The notes below the pieces were generated by a model, which was not told the DNA's origin, ran no database searches, and saw only the letters and a program-made list of their open reading frames with translations. This document shows positions 25,922 to 34,341 of a DNA stretch of 64,000 bases, in pieces. The stretch lies in contig CAXXUZ010000003.1 in NCBI GenBank assembly GCA_963667605.2, positions 1,674,001-1,738,000 on the forward strand, given 5' to 3'. Made by a program: the position numbers and the translations under genes. Source of the stretch: JADLGL01 sp963667605. GTDB taxonomy: Bacteria; Pseudomonadota; Alphaproteobacteria; Rhizobiales; Kaistiaceae. Each line of letters starts with the position of its first letter. Positions within the stretch are counted from its first letter, which is position 1.

Positions 25922-26088
25922 GCCATCGCCCACCAGGCGGCCGCGGCCAAGAGCAAGGATACGAGCAGTGACAGCCCTAAACGTTGGGCGGTGCCCATGC
26001 CGAACAAGCCGAACTGATGATCGACAATTCGGATCTCTGTGTTGGCAATTTGGGTGTTGTTGGTGGGCTGAGGGACACTCGACATCAT
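25918..26088 (-). CDS. 56-residue membrane protein leading the znu operon
   Basis: A small frame beginning MMSSVPQPTNNTQIANTEI, then VDHQFGLFGMGTAQRLGL and a single C-terminal membrane span (SLLVSLLLAAAAWWAMA). It is a tail-anchored-like topology: a polar front of about 38 residues and one span. The ATG lies 33 bases after the predicted -10 element, and its stop overlaps the znuC start. The position, as first gene under the Zur-like operator, points to a role in zinc uptake, perhaps assisting the transporter, but no known family is recognised. Confidence 0.6.
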   Translation of the reverse strand: MMSSVPQPTNNTQIANTEIRIVDHQFGLFGMGTAQRLGLSLLVSLLLAAAAWWAMA

Positions 26089-26120
26089 CCGGTTCCGTAC
26101 TTTATACGCCAGGATGGTAT

Positions 26121-26150
26121 CTGATAGGCGTATGTTATATCATTTGTCAA
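26121..26150 (-). promoter_or_regulatory. sigma-70-type promoter of the znu operon
   Basis: On the minus strand TTGACA (26150-26145), an 18-base spacer, and TATCAG (26126-26121). It lies 33 bases upstream of the small-protein ATG. The spacer contains the Zur-like palindrome. Confidence 0.55.
26132..26143. promoter_or_regulatory. Zur-like operator
   Basis: ATGTTATATCAT reads ATGATATAACAT on the other strand, a near-perfect dyad (10 of 12) that matches the core of known Zur boxes (TGTTATANTATAACA). It sits between the -35 and -10 of the znu promoter, the right place for zinc-dependent repression, and upstream of the divergent zur gene. Confidence 0.5.
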
Positions 26151-26279
26151 GTGATGAGGACGAACTGCCTACCGTCGCGACACCCTGATGAGCCGCGAAA
26201 TCCCTGACATGGGATATACTGGCAGAGAAATCGAACATTCCCGGGTCGTAATGGCCTGGGATGAGCGCGAGGAGACTTG

Positions 26280-26720
26280 ATGCCGAAGTCACGGCGGCTC
26301 TCGGCTCGTGGACCGATCTTTGGCGCCCTTCGCTCCGCCGACGGTCCGCTGACAGCCTATCAGGTGCTTGATGCGGTGCGCGGGCACGGCATCACCGCCC
26401 CGCCCACGGTCTATCGGGCGCTCAACCGCTTGGTCGAGGAGGGGTTGGCGCACCGGGTCGAGTCGATCAACGCCTATGTCGCTTGTGCTCATTCGCACCA
26501 TGCCGACAAGGCGGTCATTTTTGCCATATGCGACAAGTGCGGAATGGTCGAGGAGATTGACGATCCGGAGGCGATCGCTCGGCTAAAGGAAACTGCTGAA
26601 ACCGAGGCCTTCCACGTTCAGCGCGTGACGGTCGAGGCTCGGGGCCTGTGCGAACAGTGTCAGCACCAACCGGGCGACAGCGAAGCGGCTGGTGCAGAAC
26701 TAGCCACCGGGTCGGAATAG
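26280..26720 (+). CDS. zur: Fur-family zinc regulator Zur
   Basis: A 146-residue regulator. The winged-helix part carries TAYQVLDAVRGHGITAPPTV then YRALNRLVEEGLAHR, the standard Fur/Zur recognition region; the dimerisation part carries CAHSHHADKAVIFAICDKCG and a later CEQCQ, giving the structural CxxC...CxxC zinc site and His/Cys sensor ligands. It would repress the divergent znu operon when zinc is sufficient. GAGGAG precedes the ATG at 26280 (a TTG directly before it is also in frame). Confidence 0.85.
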   Translation: MPKSRRLSARGPIFGALRSADGPLTAYQVLDAVRGHGITAPPTVYRALNRLVEEGLAHRVESINAYVACAHSHHADKAVIFAICDKCGMVEEIDDPEAIARLKETAETEAFHVQRVTVEARGLCEQCQHQPGDSEAAGAELATGSE

Positions 26721-26793
26721 TTTTGATCGACATGAGCAGCTCCGCCGATCTAAAGCCAACCGGCCTCGGCAATGACGGAAACTTAGGATCGAA

Positions 26794-27939
26794 ATGACCG
26801 ACAGCGGAGACCGCCACGATCACGACGACATCATCTATCCGTCGGCGATGCCGTTCCTCCTGATCCATCTGGCTGCCTTGGCGGCGATCTGGACCGGCAT
26901 CACCATGCAAGCGGTGGTGATAATGGTCGCGCTTTACATAATTCGTATCTTTGCCATCGGCGCCGGATACCATCGTTATTTCTCGCATCGCGCTTTTTCG
27001 ACCAGCCGTTGGTTCCAGTTTGTTCTGGCCTTTGTGGCGCAAAGCAGTGCGCAGAGGAGCGTGCTCTGGTGGGCGTCGAAACATCGCCACCACCATCTTC
27101 ATTCCGACATGCCCGAAGACGTCCATTCGCCGCGTCACAAGGGCTTTCTTTATTCGCATCTCGGCTGGATCTTTACCGAAAGGCATCGTGAGCCGGTTTT
27201 CGACAAAGTGCGGGATCTCGCCCGTTATCCTGAGCTTCGCTGGCTCAACGATTACGAGCTGTTCCCCGCTCTGATCCTCGCGGTCATCTGTTTCCTGATC
27301 GGTGGTTGGCCGGGTTTGATCGTCGGCTTCGTCTGGAGCACTGTCGGCGTCTATCATGCGACCTTCGCAATCAACTCGGTAGCGCACGTCTTTGGTCGCA
27401 AGCGGTACGTCACCGGCGATGATTCTCGTAACAATTGGTTGCTGGCAGTGTTCACCATGGGCGAAGGCTGGCACAACAACCATCACGCCTTTCAGAGCGC
27501 CGTCCGGCAGGGCTTTCGCTGGTGGGAAATCGATCCGACCTATTACATCCTGAGGATGTTGTCGTGGACCGGATTGGTTTGGAATCTCAAGAGCCCGCCC
27601 AGAGCAGTGCTGCGCAATGAGCAGAAACTCGGTTTACAAACCATCGACAAGGCCGCGCGAGAGGTGGTCGAAAGCTTTGACCTAGATCACATTATCGGTA
27701 ACGTCCGGACGGCGCTCGAAAGTGCCCCGGGCGAGTTCGGCAGGTTTGTGGCTAGCGCGCGGGACAAGGCCGTCGAGTTGCTCGCCACCATCCATTTGCT
27801 GCATCTTCCAAGCCGTGCCGACATTCGGCAGCGGGCAGGGGCGATTCTGGCGAAAACCAGATCGATGGACGACATTGTCGAACGCGCGCATTTGCTTCTG
27901 CTGGAGCGGGTTTGTGCCAAGGTACCGATCGGCGGATGA
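26794..27939 (+). CDS. acyl-CoA/acyl-lipid desaturase
   Basis: A 381-residue membrane desaturase of the delta-9 type. All three histidine boxes of the di-iron centre are present: HRYFSH, HRHHH and HNNHH, separated by hydrophobic spans (MPFLLIHLAALAAIWTGITM at the front, ILAVICFLIGGWPGLIVGFV in the middle). It would introduce a double bond in membrane fatty acids. The last 110 residues are an extra soluble helical domain beyond the usual end. The next gene encodes a Rieske ferredoxin 26 bases downstream, a plausible electron donor. The ATG at 26794 sits behind a weak site. Confidence 0.85.
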   Translation: MTDSGDRHDHDDIIYPSAMPFLLIHLAALAAIWTGITMQAVVIMVALYIIRIFAIGAGYHRYFSHRAFSTSRWFQFVLAFVAQSSAQRSVLWWASKHRHHHLHSDMPEDVHSPRHKGFLYSHLGWIFTERHREPVFDKVRDLARYPELRWLNDYELFPALILAVICFLIGGWPGLIVGFVWSTVGVYHATFAINSVAHVFGRKRYVTGDDSRNNWLLAVFTMGEGWHNNHHAFQSAVRQGFRWWEIDPTYYILRMLSWTGLVWNLKSPPRAVLRNEQKLGLQTIDKAAREVVESFDLDHIIGNVRTALESAPGEFGRFVASARDKAVELLATIHLLHLPSRADIRQRAGAILAKTRSMDDIVERAHLLLLERVCAKVPIGG

Positions 27940-27965
27940 TGGATTGATATTCTAGGGGGTGGCCG

Positions 27966-28274
27966 ATGCCGACGGAAGCAAAACTCGATCTCACCGAACT
28001 CCCCGAGGGAACGATGAAGGCGGTCGATCTGGATGGCGAGGACGTCGTCGTCGCCAATGTCGGCGGGCGATGCTTTGCCTTCGGCGGGGTTTGCACCCAT
28101 GACGGGGCGCCGCTGATCGAGGGTGAACTCGACGGCGACATCCTCACATGTCCGTGGCATTTCACCGAGTTTGACGTGAAGACCGGCGCTGTGATCGAGG
28201 GGATGACCGACGATCCGATCCCAGTCTACGAGGTGGTGGTCGACGGCGACGAGGTCCGCGTGTTGAAGCCATAG
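27966..28274 (+). CDS. Rieske [2Fe-2S] ferredoxin
   Basis: A 102-residue soluble Rieske protein. The cluster ligands are visible as CTHDGAPL (Cys-x-His) and CPWHFTEFD (Cys-x2-His), with the usual 17-18-residue spacing. It carries single electrons to a partner oxygenase or desaturase. The stop of the desaturase is 26 bases upstream, and GGGGGTGG precedes the ATG. I infer the desaturase as its partner; Rieske donors for such desaturases are unusual but known. Confidence 0.85.
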   Translation: MPTEAKLDLTELPEGTMKAVDLDGEDVVVANVGGRCFAFGGVCTHDGAPLIEGELDGDILTCPWHFTEFDVKTGAVIEGMTDDPIPVYEVVVDGDEVRVLKP

Positions 28275-28323
28275 CGGGCGGCGGCGACAACCGGGGGCGT
28301 GAGATGCCATTGCGGTAATCACG

Positions 28324-29380
28324 ATGCGTCGAATGCCAGGAAAAATAGGAATTACGGGCTGGATCGTTGCGTTCGCGGCTCTGTCGCTGCTGGCCGGTTG
28401 CGGGGGGAATTCCGGGCCGGTAGTCGTTGACGAGAGCTATGCCGCCGACCGGGTAGTGATTCGCGATTTCATTGGCACCCTCGTCATCGAAACCTCCGAT
28501 GAAGGCGGCGAGGTTAACCTCCATCTCGAGGCTACCCAAGCACAGTTGGACCTGCTTCCGATCCGCCTGTCCGGCGACACGCTGAACATCGAATGGGAAG
28601 GCGAGCCGGACCGCCGCCGCGCCTGGTATGAGTTCTGGCGGGGGCGCTGGATGGTTGATCTCAATCGACTGGACCAATACCCAACCCTGGTTCTGACCGT
28701 GCCGGTCGACATCGAAATCGAAGTCGACGCCATTATCGGGCGTTGGACTGTCGAGGACAGAGCGGGTCGGCTCATCTTCGCGGCGGAAAGTGGCAGCGGG
28801 ACCATCGGCGCGACCGAGATGGCGGAAATCTCGATCACGGGCGACGCCGATCTTGAGATCGGCTCGGTCGTCGAACGTCTCGAGATCGCGGTGACCGGCT
28901 CCGGGACCGTGGTCGGGACTGAAGCAACGCGCGCCGAATTGTCGGTGGCCGGTTCCGGTGAATTGTCGCTTGGCAACATCGCCGGCGGGTTGGTTGTCAA
29001 CGTCTCCGGGTCCGGCAAGGTCGTCATCGGCGATGCCGATAGCGCCAGCGTCTCGGTTTCCGGCTCCGGGAGCGTACGTCTGGGGTCGGTCGCCGAGGGC
29101 CTCCGTGCCGGAGTCCGAGGGGTCCGGAGCTGTTTTGGCCGTTCTGGTCAATGGAGCTTTTGACGCGACGGTGACTGGCTCCGGGCGGATTGAGGTGGGT
29201 GATGGCCGCGCTTCGCCCTTTGCGGCCGTGATCGCGGGGTCTGGAAGCGTGCGGTTCTGGGGGACGGCGGTCGATCCGGTGGCGACGTTGTCGGGGTCGG
29301 GCAGTGTTTTTCTTGGCGTCGTCGAGGGTGAACTCACTTCGCGCACCAGCGGTGCCGGTCGCGTGCAAGTCGGGCGATGA
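28324..29380 (+). pseudogene. DUF2807-type lipoprotein with a frameshift
   Basis: A lipoprotein signal (LSLLAGC) opens the gene. A head-GIN/DUF2807-like right-handed beta structure follows, with the recurring motif (V/S)xGSGxVxxG (for example VSGSGKVVIGDADSASVSVS). Near 29110-29122 the frame changes: the first frame ends quickly at 29163, while the next frame continues in the same style (GSGAVLAVLVNGAFDATVTG, then GSGRIEVGDGRA and GSGSVFLGVVEGEL) to 29380. A one-base insertion in the GTCCGAGGGGTCCGG stretch explains it. The first 262 residues could still fold, so partial function is possible. Confidence 0.7.
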
Positions 29381-29492
29381 CCAAAATCAGGGAAGAACCG
29401 GGCTCCGCTGAGCCAGCCTTCTAGACATCCAAAACCGAACGTCCGAAGGTCGGACGATCACCATCCTTCGTGCGGCGGAACAGGGCGCGGCT

Positions 29493-30437
29493 ATGGCAAA
29501 CCAGCCTATTCTCGAGGCTAGCGGCCTTTCCAAGAGTTTCGGTCATATCGAGGCGGTCAAGGAAGTTTCGTTCCAGATCAAGGAGGGGGAGACATTTGGT
29601 CTCCTCGGACCGAATGGCTCCGGCAAGACGACGACGATCTCGATGATCTGCGGCCTGCTGCCGCCGGATTCGGGATCGGTTACGGTCGCCGGTGAGCCGA
29701 TGACCACTACCAGTTTGCATCCGAAATCGATGATCGGCCTAGTGCCGCAGGAATTGGCGATCTATCCTGATCTTTCGGCGCGGGAGAATCTGCTGTTTTT
29801 TGGCCGGCTCTACAGCATCGCTCCGGCAGAGCTCAACAAACGGGTCGATGAAGTGCTGGGTGTGATCGGCCTTGCCGATCGCGCCAAAGACCGAGCCGGG
29901 ACCTATTCGGGCGGGATGAAGCGTCGTCTCAATATCGGAATTGGCTTGGTACACGCGCCAACGATTTTGGTTCTCGACGAACCAACGGTTGGCGTCGATC
30001 CGCAGTCACGGCACGCGATTTTGGAATCGATCGAGAAATTGGCCGCGGCCGGCATCGCCGTCCTCTACACCACTCATTACATGGAAGAAGCACAAAGGCT
30101 GTGCGACCGGGTGGCGATTATCGATGGTGGTTCCATCCGCGCCGAAGGAACGCAGCAGGAATTAGTCGAGCTGGTTGGCGAGAATGAACGCATTCGCGTT
30201 ACCGGAACCGGACCGGTCAAAGAGGCCGCCCAACGTGTGAAGGGCCTTCCCGGCGTTGCCGATGCCTCATCCTCGGCCGAGGAAATATCCGTGCTCACGC
30301 CTGACGGCGGTGTGGTGTTGACTCAGGTGCTTCAGCAATTGACCGAGGCCGGGATGTCGGTGGGATCGGTGGTGGTCGAAAAGCCGGACCTTGAGACGGT
30401 GTTTTTGCATCTGACCGGCAAAGCGCTCCGAGATTGA
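29493..30437 (+). CDS. ABC-2 exporter ATP-binding protein
   Basis: A 314-residue ATPase of the DrrA/CcmA-like class. It has Walker A GPNGSGKTT, signature YSGGMKRRLNIGI, Walker B ILVLDEPTVGVD and the switch TTHYMEEAQ, followed by a C-terminal accessory domain of about 90 residues typical of drug or polymer exporters. It is the first of three genes, with a 3-base gap to the first permease. The substrate is not predictable. Confidence 0.85.
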   Translation: MANQPILEASGLSKSFGHIEAVKEVSFQIKEGETFGLLGPNGSGKTTTISMICGLLPPDSGSVTVAGEPMTTTSLHPKSMIGLVPQELAIYPDLSARENLLFFGRLYSIAPAELNKRVDEVLGVIGLADRAKDRAGTYSGGMKRRLNIGIGLVHAPTILVLDEPTVGVDPQSRHAILESIEKLAAAGIAVLYTTHYMEEAQRLCDRVAIIDGGSIRAEGTQQELVELVGENERIRVTGTGPVKEAAQRVKGLPGVADASSSAEEISVLTPDGGVVLTQVLQQLTEAGMSVGSVVVEKPDLETVFLHLTGKALRD

Positions 30438-30440
30438 GCG

Positions 30441-31616
30441 ATGCGGTCGGCGATCATCATTGCGCGAAAGGAATTGGCGCAGAGACTTCGTGATCGGTCG
30501 TTTTTCATCATCGGCCTGGCTGCGCCGCTGATCCTTGCCTTCATCTTCAATTTGATCCTTGGCGGAGTGGTTGGGCCCGGCATTGGCCCGACCTTTGAAT
30601 TCGGTCTGGTCGATCAAGATTCGGGGCCGATTAGCGTCGGTTTTGAGGAAATGCTGACCGCGATGGAGGGCGAAGGCGTCCTCACCCTCACCAGGTTCGA
30701 CACCGATGCGGGAGGACAGGCCGCGGTCGACGCAGGCGACATCGATGCCGTCTTCATCTTGCCGGAGAATCTTTCGACCGCGGTAATCATTGGTCGGGCC
30801 GAGATTGACGTTCTTGGCAATGTCGACGCCCCGATCGGGCAAGCCGTTGCCATCGCGATGGCCGAAGAGTTTTCCAGGCGGGTGCGGACCGCATCGCTGG
30901 CTGCCCAGACTGCGTTGGTCGCCGGTGTAATCGGACCGACCGAAATCGCCGCGGCGACGTCTGAGGCGGCGCAGCTCACTCGGCCGCTGGCGATGGAGAC
31001 AATCGAATTCAGGTCGCGTCAGGTCGATACGACCACCTTCTTCATCGCCGGGCTCGGGATATTTTTCACATTCTTCATCGTCGGAACGTCGGTGACCAGC
31101 ATGCTTGAGGAACGGATGACCGGTACTCTCGGTAGGTTACTGGTGGCGCCGATCCGGCCGGCGTCGATCGTCGGCGGCAAGACCTTGGCCAGCATAATTC
31201 TTGGCGTCACAGCGATGTTTATCCTAGCGATAGCCTCGACTTTGATCATGGGCGCAGATTGGGGGAACCCCTTGGCGGCTGCCGGTATCATCGTGGCTAC
31301 GGTGTTTGCCGCCGCCGGTTTGATGACGTTCGCGGGCGGACTCGCCCGGAGCGCCGAACAGGCCGGCAATCTTCAATCGATCGTGGCGCTGACAATGGCG
31401 ATGCTCGGCGGCACCTTCGTGCCAATCACCACCGATGAAGGCCTTCTCAATACGCTCCGCTTTCTGACGCCGAATGCCTGGTACATCAGCGGCCTTGGCG
31501 ATATCGCCGGCGGTGCTTATGCCGAGGCGCTTCAGGCGGTAGGCGTCCTGCTTCTGATCGGGGTGGTATTCGGAGGCATCGGTCTGTTGATTGTGCGGCG
31601 GGTGGTGCGGCCATGA
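30441..31616 (+). CDS. ABC-2 type permease, first subunit
   Basis: A 391-residue permease. One span lies near the N-terminus (FFIIGLAAPLILAFIFNLIL), a large extracytoplasmic domain covers about residues 45-185, and five spans lie in the C-terminal half (FFIAGLGIFFTFFIVGTSVT through LLIGVVFGGIGLLIVRR), the YhhJ/YbhS-like topology. It pairs with the next permease; their start and stop codons overlap as ATGA. Confidence 0.85.
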   Translation: MRSAIIIARKELAQRLRDRSFFIIGLAAPLILAFIFNLILGGVVGPGIGPTFEFGLVDQDSGPISVGFEEMLTAMEGEGVLTLTRFDTDAGGQAAVDAGDIDAVFILPENLSTAVIIGRAEIDVLGNVDAPIGQAVAIAMAEEFSRRVRTASLAAQTALVAGVIGPTEIAAATSEAAQLTRPLAMETIEFRSRQVDTTTFFIAGLGIFFTFFIVGTSVTSMLEERMTGTLGRLLVAPIRPASIVGGKTLASIILGVTAMFILAIASTLIMGADWGNPLAAAGIIVATVFAAAGLMTFAGGLARSAEQAGNLQSIVALTMAMLGGTFVPITTDEGLLNTLRFLTPNAWYISGLGDIAGGAYAEALQAVGVLLLIGVVFGGIGLLIVRRVVRP

Positions 31617-32788
31617 AGGTGCTCACGATCGCCGCTGTCGCCCTGAAGCGTTTCATACGCGACCGGGCGAATTTGTTCTTCGTCTTCGTGCTGCCGATCG
31701 GGATCATCCTTTTGATCGGCGCCCAGTTCGGCGGCGGTCTCGCGCCGCAGATGGGCGTTCATTTGCCTGAGAATGGCGGTTTGGCTGGCGAGGCGATCGT
31801 TGAGGCGTTGGAAGAAGCTGGCGAAGTTGAGATCGTTCGGCTGGAAGGTCGTGACCTATTGGTGGAGGCGGTCGCGCTCGGCAATGTCGCAGTCGGGATG
31901 GATATCCCGGACGATCTCAGCGCAAGGTTGCTTGCCGGCGAAGATCTGGCGATCGAGTTGATAGGGCCGCAGGGCGTAAACATCGCCGGTTACCAAGCGC
32001 TTGTCGCGGATGCCGTCGCGGCGGTCACGGAAATTGAAATCGCTATTCGGTTCGCGGTTGGTCGAGGCGCAACGCGAGAAGCCGCGACCGCGGCGGCAGA
32101 GGATCTTGTCGGGATCATTCCGGGAATTTCAGTCGATATTGCGTCGGTCGGGGAGTCGCTGTTCGAGGGTGTTGGAGGGCAGTTCGAGATCGGCTCGACT
32201 AGCCAGTTGATCCTGTTCATGTTCCTAACCGGGCTGACTGGCTCGGCGGCGCTGATCCAGAGCAAACGCTATGGGGTAACGAGGCGGATGCTCAGTACGC
32301 CCACCGGTTCCTCCACCGTGGTTGCTGGCGAGGCGCTCGGACGGTTTGCCGTGGTTCTGGTTCAAGGCCTTTATATCGTCATCGCCACGATGCTTATGTT
32401 CCAGATTGATTGGGGCGATCCGATCGGCGCCGTAGCGATCCTTCTCGCTTTTGGTGCTTGCGGCGCAGGCGCCGCGATGCTGTTCGGCACATTGTTTCGC
32501 AACGAGCAACAAGCGGCAGGTGTTGGCGTGGTGGTTGGGTTGGGCCTTGCCGCCCTCGGCGGCTGCATGGTGCCGATCGAGCTGTTCCCGCCGGCGATGG
32601 AGGCGGTGGCGAGATTTACGCCCCATGCCTGGGCGCTCGATGCATTTGCCGAGCTCCAGAGGCGTGATGGCTCGTTGATTGATATTCTGTGGCAGCTAGG
32701 TGTCATCTTCGTGTTCGCCGCTGTGCTGATTGGTCTGGCGACATGGCGGATGCGGCTGACGCTGGGCCGCGCCGAAGTTTCAGCTTAG
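31613..32788 (+). CDS. ABC-2 type permease, second subunit
   Basis: A 391-residue permease with the same layout as its neighbour: a first span in LFFVFVLPIGIILLIGAQFG, an external domain of about 150 residues, then five spans ending LGVIFVFAAVLIGLATWRM. It probably forms a heterodimer with the upstream permease, driven by the ATPase at 29493. The equal length and parallel topology suggest an old duplication. Confidence 0.85.
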   Translation: MKVLTIAAVALKRFIRDRANLFFVFVLPIGIILLIGAQFGGGLAPQMGVHLPENGGLAGEAIVEALEEAGEVEIVRLEGRDLLVEAVALGNVAVGMDIPDDLSARLLAGEDLAIELIGPQGVNIAGYQALVADAVAAVTEIEIAIRFAVGRGATREAATAAAEDLVGIIPGISVDIASVGESLFEGVGGQFEIGSTSQLILFMFLTGLTGSAALIQSKRYGVTRRMLSTPTGSSTVVAGEALGRFAVVLVQGLYIVIATMLMFQIDWGDPIGAVAILLAFGACGAGAAMLFGTLFRNEQQAAGVGVVVGLGLAALGGCMVPIELFPPAMEAVARFTPHAWALDAFAELQRRDGSLIDILWQLGVIFVFAAVLIGLATWRMRLTLGRAEVSA

Positions 32789-32798
32789 GTGAGGAGGG

Positions 32799-33224
32799 AT
32801 GATGCCCGGCTATGACGAAAGCAATATTTTCGCGCGGATCCTGAGAGGGGAATTGCCGTCCCATGAGGTGTGGCAAGATGATGTTGCCCTCGCTTTTATG
32901 GATATTCATCCGATGAGCCCCGGTCATGTTCTGGTGCTGCCCAAGGCGGCATCGCGGAACATTTTCGACGCGAATTCGGCCGACTTATCGGCGCTGATTG
33001 TACGGGTGCAGCGGATCGCCCGCGCGATGAAGGACGCGTTCGGTTGCGACGGCGTCACTGTCCAGCAATTCAACGAGGCTGCGGCCGGCCAATCGGTGTT
33101 TCACCTTCATTTTCATGTCCTTCCACGCTGGGAGGGACAGCCGCTCAAGCCGCAAGGCGGCGACGCGGAGCAATCCGAGGTGCTGGCCGGGCAGGCAGCC
33201 AAGATCCGCCGAGCTATCGTCTAG
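32799..33224 (+). CDS. HIT family hydrolase
   Basis: A 141-residue histidine-triad protein of the Hint/PKCI type. The active-site motif is HLHFHVLPRW, the nucleotide-binding front is IFARILRGELPSHEVWQDD, and MDIHPMSPGHVLVLPK is the conserved central strand. Such proteins hydrolyse AMP-lysine-type or other purine phosphoramidates. GAGGAGG lies just before the double ATG. Eleven bases separate it from the permease gene, so it may be read through from the exporter operon. Confidence 0.85.
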   Translation: MMPGYDESNIFARILRGELPSHEVWQDDVALAFMDIHPMSPGHVLVLPKAASRNIFDANSADLSALIVRVQRIARAMKDAFGCDGVTVQQFNEAAAGQSVFHLHFHVLPRWEGQPLKPQGGDAEQSEVLAGQAAKIRRAIV

Positions 33225-33298
33225 TGAGCCAGCCTTGCAAGAGATCGGTCTCGCTGCCAGCCCGATAGCGCCACAATTATCGGATAACCGCGGGTCAA

Positions 33299-33736
33299 AT
33301 GGCTATTCCTCATTCCCTCCAAGGGCTTGTCCACCGAACCGCCGCGCTGAGCGTGGGAATGCTGCTGGTTCTGACGGTGCCCGCCTTGGCCGATCGGGTC
33401 TCGACCCCAATCGCCGAGTTCACCGGCCTTGATAAGATCACCGGCCGGATTATCAGCTTCGACGTCTATATGGATGAGACGGTGCAGTTCGGGTCGCTGC
33501 AGGTGACGCCGCGGGTTTGCTATATGCGGACACCGGAGGAGCCGCCACAAACCAGCTCCTTCGTTGAAGTGAACGAGGTGGTCGATGTCGCCGCCGGTCG
33601 TCAGCTACAGAGCATCTTCACCGGCTGGATGTTCGCTGAAAGCCCGGCGTTGAACGCGGTCGAGCACCCGGTCTATGACGTCTGGCTGACCAGTTGCAAA
33701 ACCTCTTCAGACGTGCCGCCGCCAGCAATCCGTTGA
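33299..33736 (+). CDS. DUF2155 domain exported protein
   Basis: A 145-residue secreted protein with a signal peptide (TAALSVGMLLVLTVPALA) and the DUF2155 domain: FTGLDKITGRIISFDVYMDE, LQVTPRVCYMRTPEEPPQTS and IFTGWMFAESPALNAVEHPV then YDVWLTSCK, with two cysteines likely bridged in the periplasm. The gene runs towards aat and their 3' ends overlap by 64 bases. This pairing is a recurrent alphaproteobacterial arrangement. Its function is unknown. Confidence 0.8.
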   Translation: MAIPHSLQGLVHRTAALSVGMLLVLTVPALADRVSTPIAEFTGLDKITGRIISFDVYMDETVQFGSLQVTPRVCYMRTPEEPPQTSSFVEVNEVVDVAAGRQLQSIFTGWMFAESPALNAVEHPVYDVWLTSCKTSSDVPPPAIR

Positions 33737-34341
33737 AAATCGGCCTTGGTCGCAAGAGCCTGGTCGAGACGTCGCTGATAGGCTTCGCGATCGATCTCGA
33801 CGGCGCCGAAGCGTTTCAGATGCTCGGTCGTGAATTGAATATCGAGCAGAGTGAAACCACCGACCTTCAGCCGTGCAACCAGGTAAACCAGCGCAACCTT
33901 CGAAGCGTCGCGTTCGGCTGAAAACATGCTTTCGTCGAAAAAGGCGCCACCGAGGGTGATGCCATAAAGGCCGCCGACCAATTTCTCATCGCGCCAGGCT
34001 TCGACGGTGTGGCAATGGCCGAGATCGAACAATTCTCGATAAAGCTGGCGGATGCGGGCGTTGATCCAGGTCTTCCTGCGCCCCGGCGACGAACGGGCAC
34101 AGCCCTCGATGATTGCGTCGAATTCCGAGTCTATGCGGATTTCAAACGCGGACTGTCGGATTGTCCGAGTCAGCCGCCGCGAAAGGTGAAAGTCATCCAG
34201 TGGCAGAAGTCCACGCTGCTCCGGCTTGATCCAGAATAACCCGGGGTCGTCGGCGGACTCGGCCATCGGAAAGACTCCGATCGCGTAGGCCTTGAGAAGG
34301 ACTTCGGCAGTGATCGCCAACCTGGAAGGGTCGGGCCGCAT
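33673..34341 (-). CDS. aat: leucyl/phenylalanyl-tRNA-protein transferase
   Basis: A 222-residue transferase that adds Leu or Phe to N-terminal Arg or Lys of substrates, marking them for ClpS/ClpAP (N-end rule). Family motifs are LLKAYAIGVFPMAES at the N-terminus, FWIKPEQRGLLPLDDFHLSR, CHTVEAWRDEKLVGGLYGI and GAFFDESMFS. Its ATG overlaps the end of accC (TAATG-type junction at 34341), placing it in the aroQ-accB-accC-aat operon. Confidence 0.95.
   Translation of the reverse strand: MRPDPSRLAITAEVLLKAYAIGVFPMAESADDPGLFWIKPEQRGLLPLDDFHLSRRLTRTIRQSAFEIRIDSEFDAIIEGCARSSPGRRKTWINARIRQLYRELFDLGHCHTVEAWRDEKLVGGLYGITLGGAFFDESMFSAERDASKVALVYLVARLKVGGFTLLDIQFTTEHLKRFGAVEIDREAYQRRLDQALATKADFQRIAGGGTSEEVLQLVSQTS

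Noticed and set aside
28162..29346. Long minus-strand open frame opposite the DUF2807 gene
   Set aside because: It has shadow composition (Asp/Arg/Gln-rich with no hydrophobic core), no ribosome site, and lies antisense to a gene with a clear signal peptide and repeat motif.
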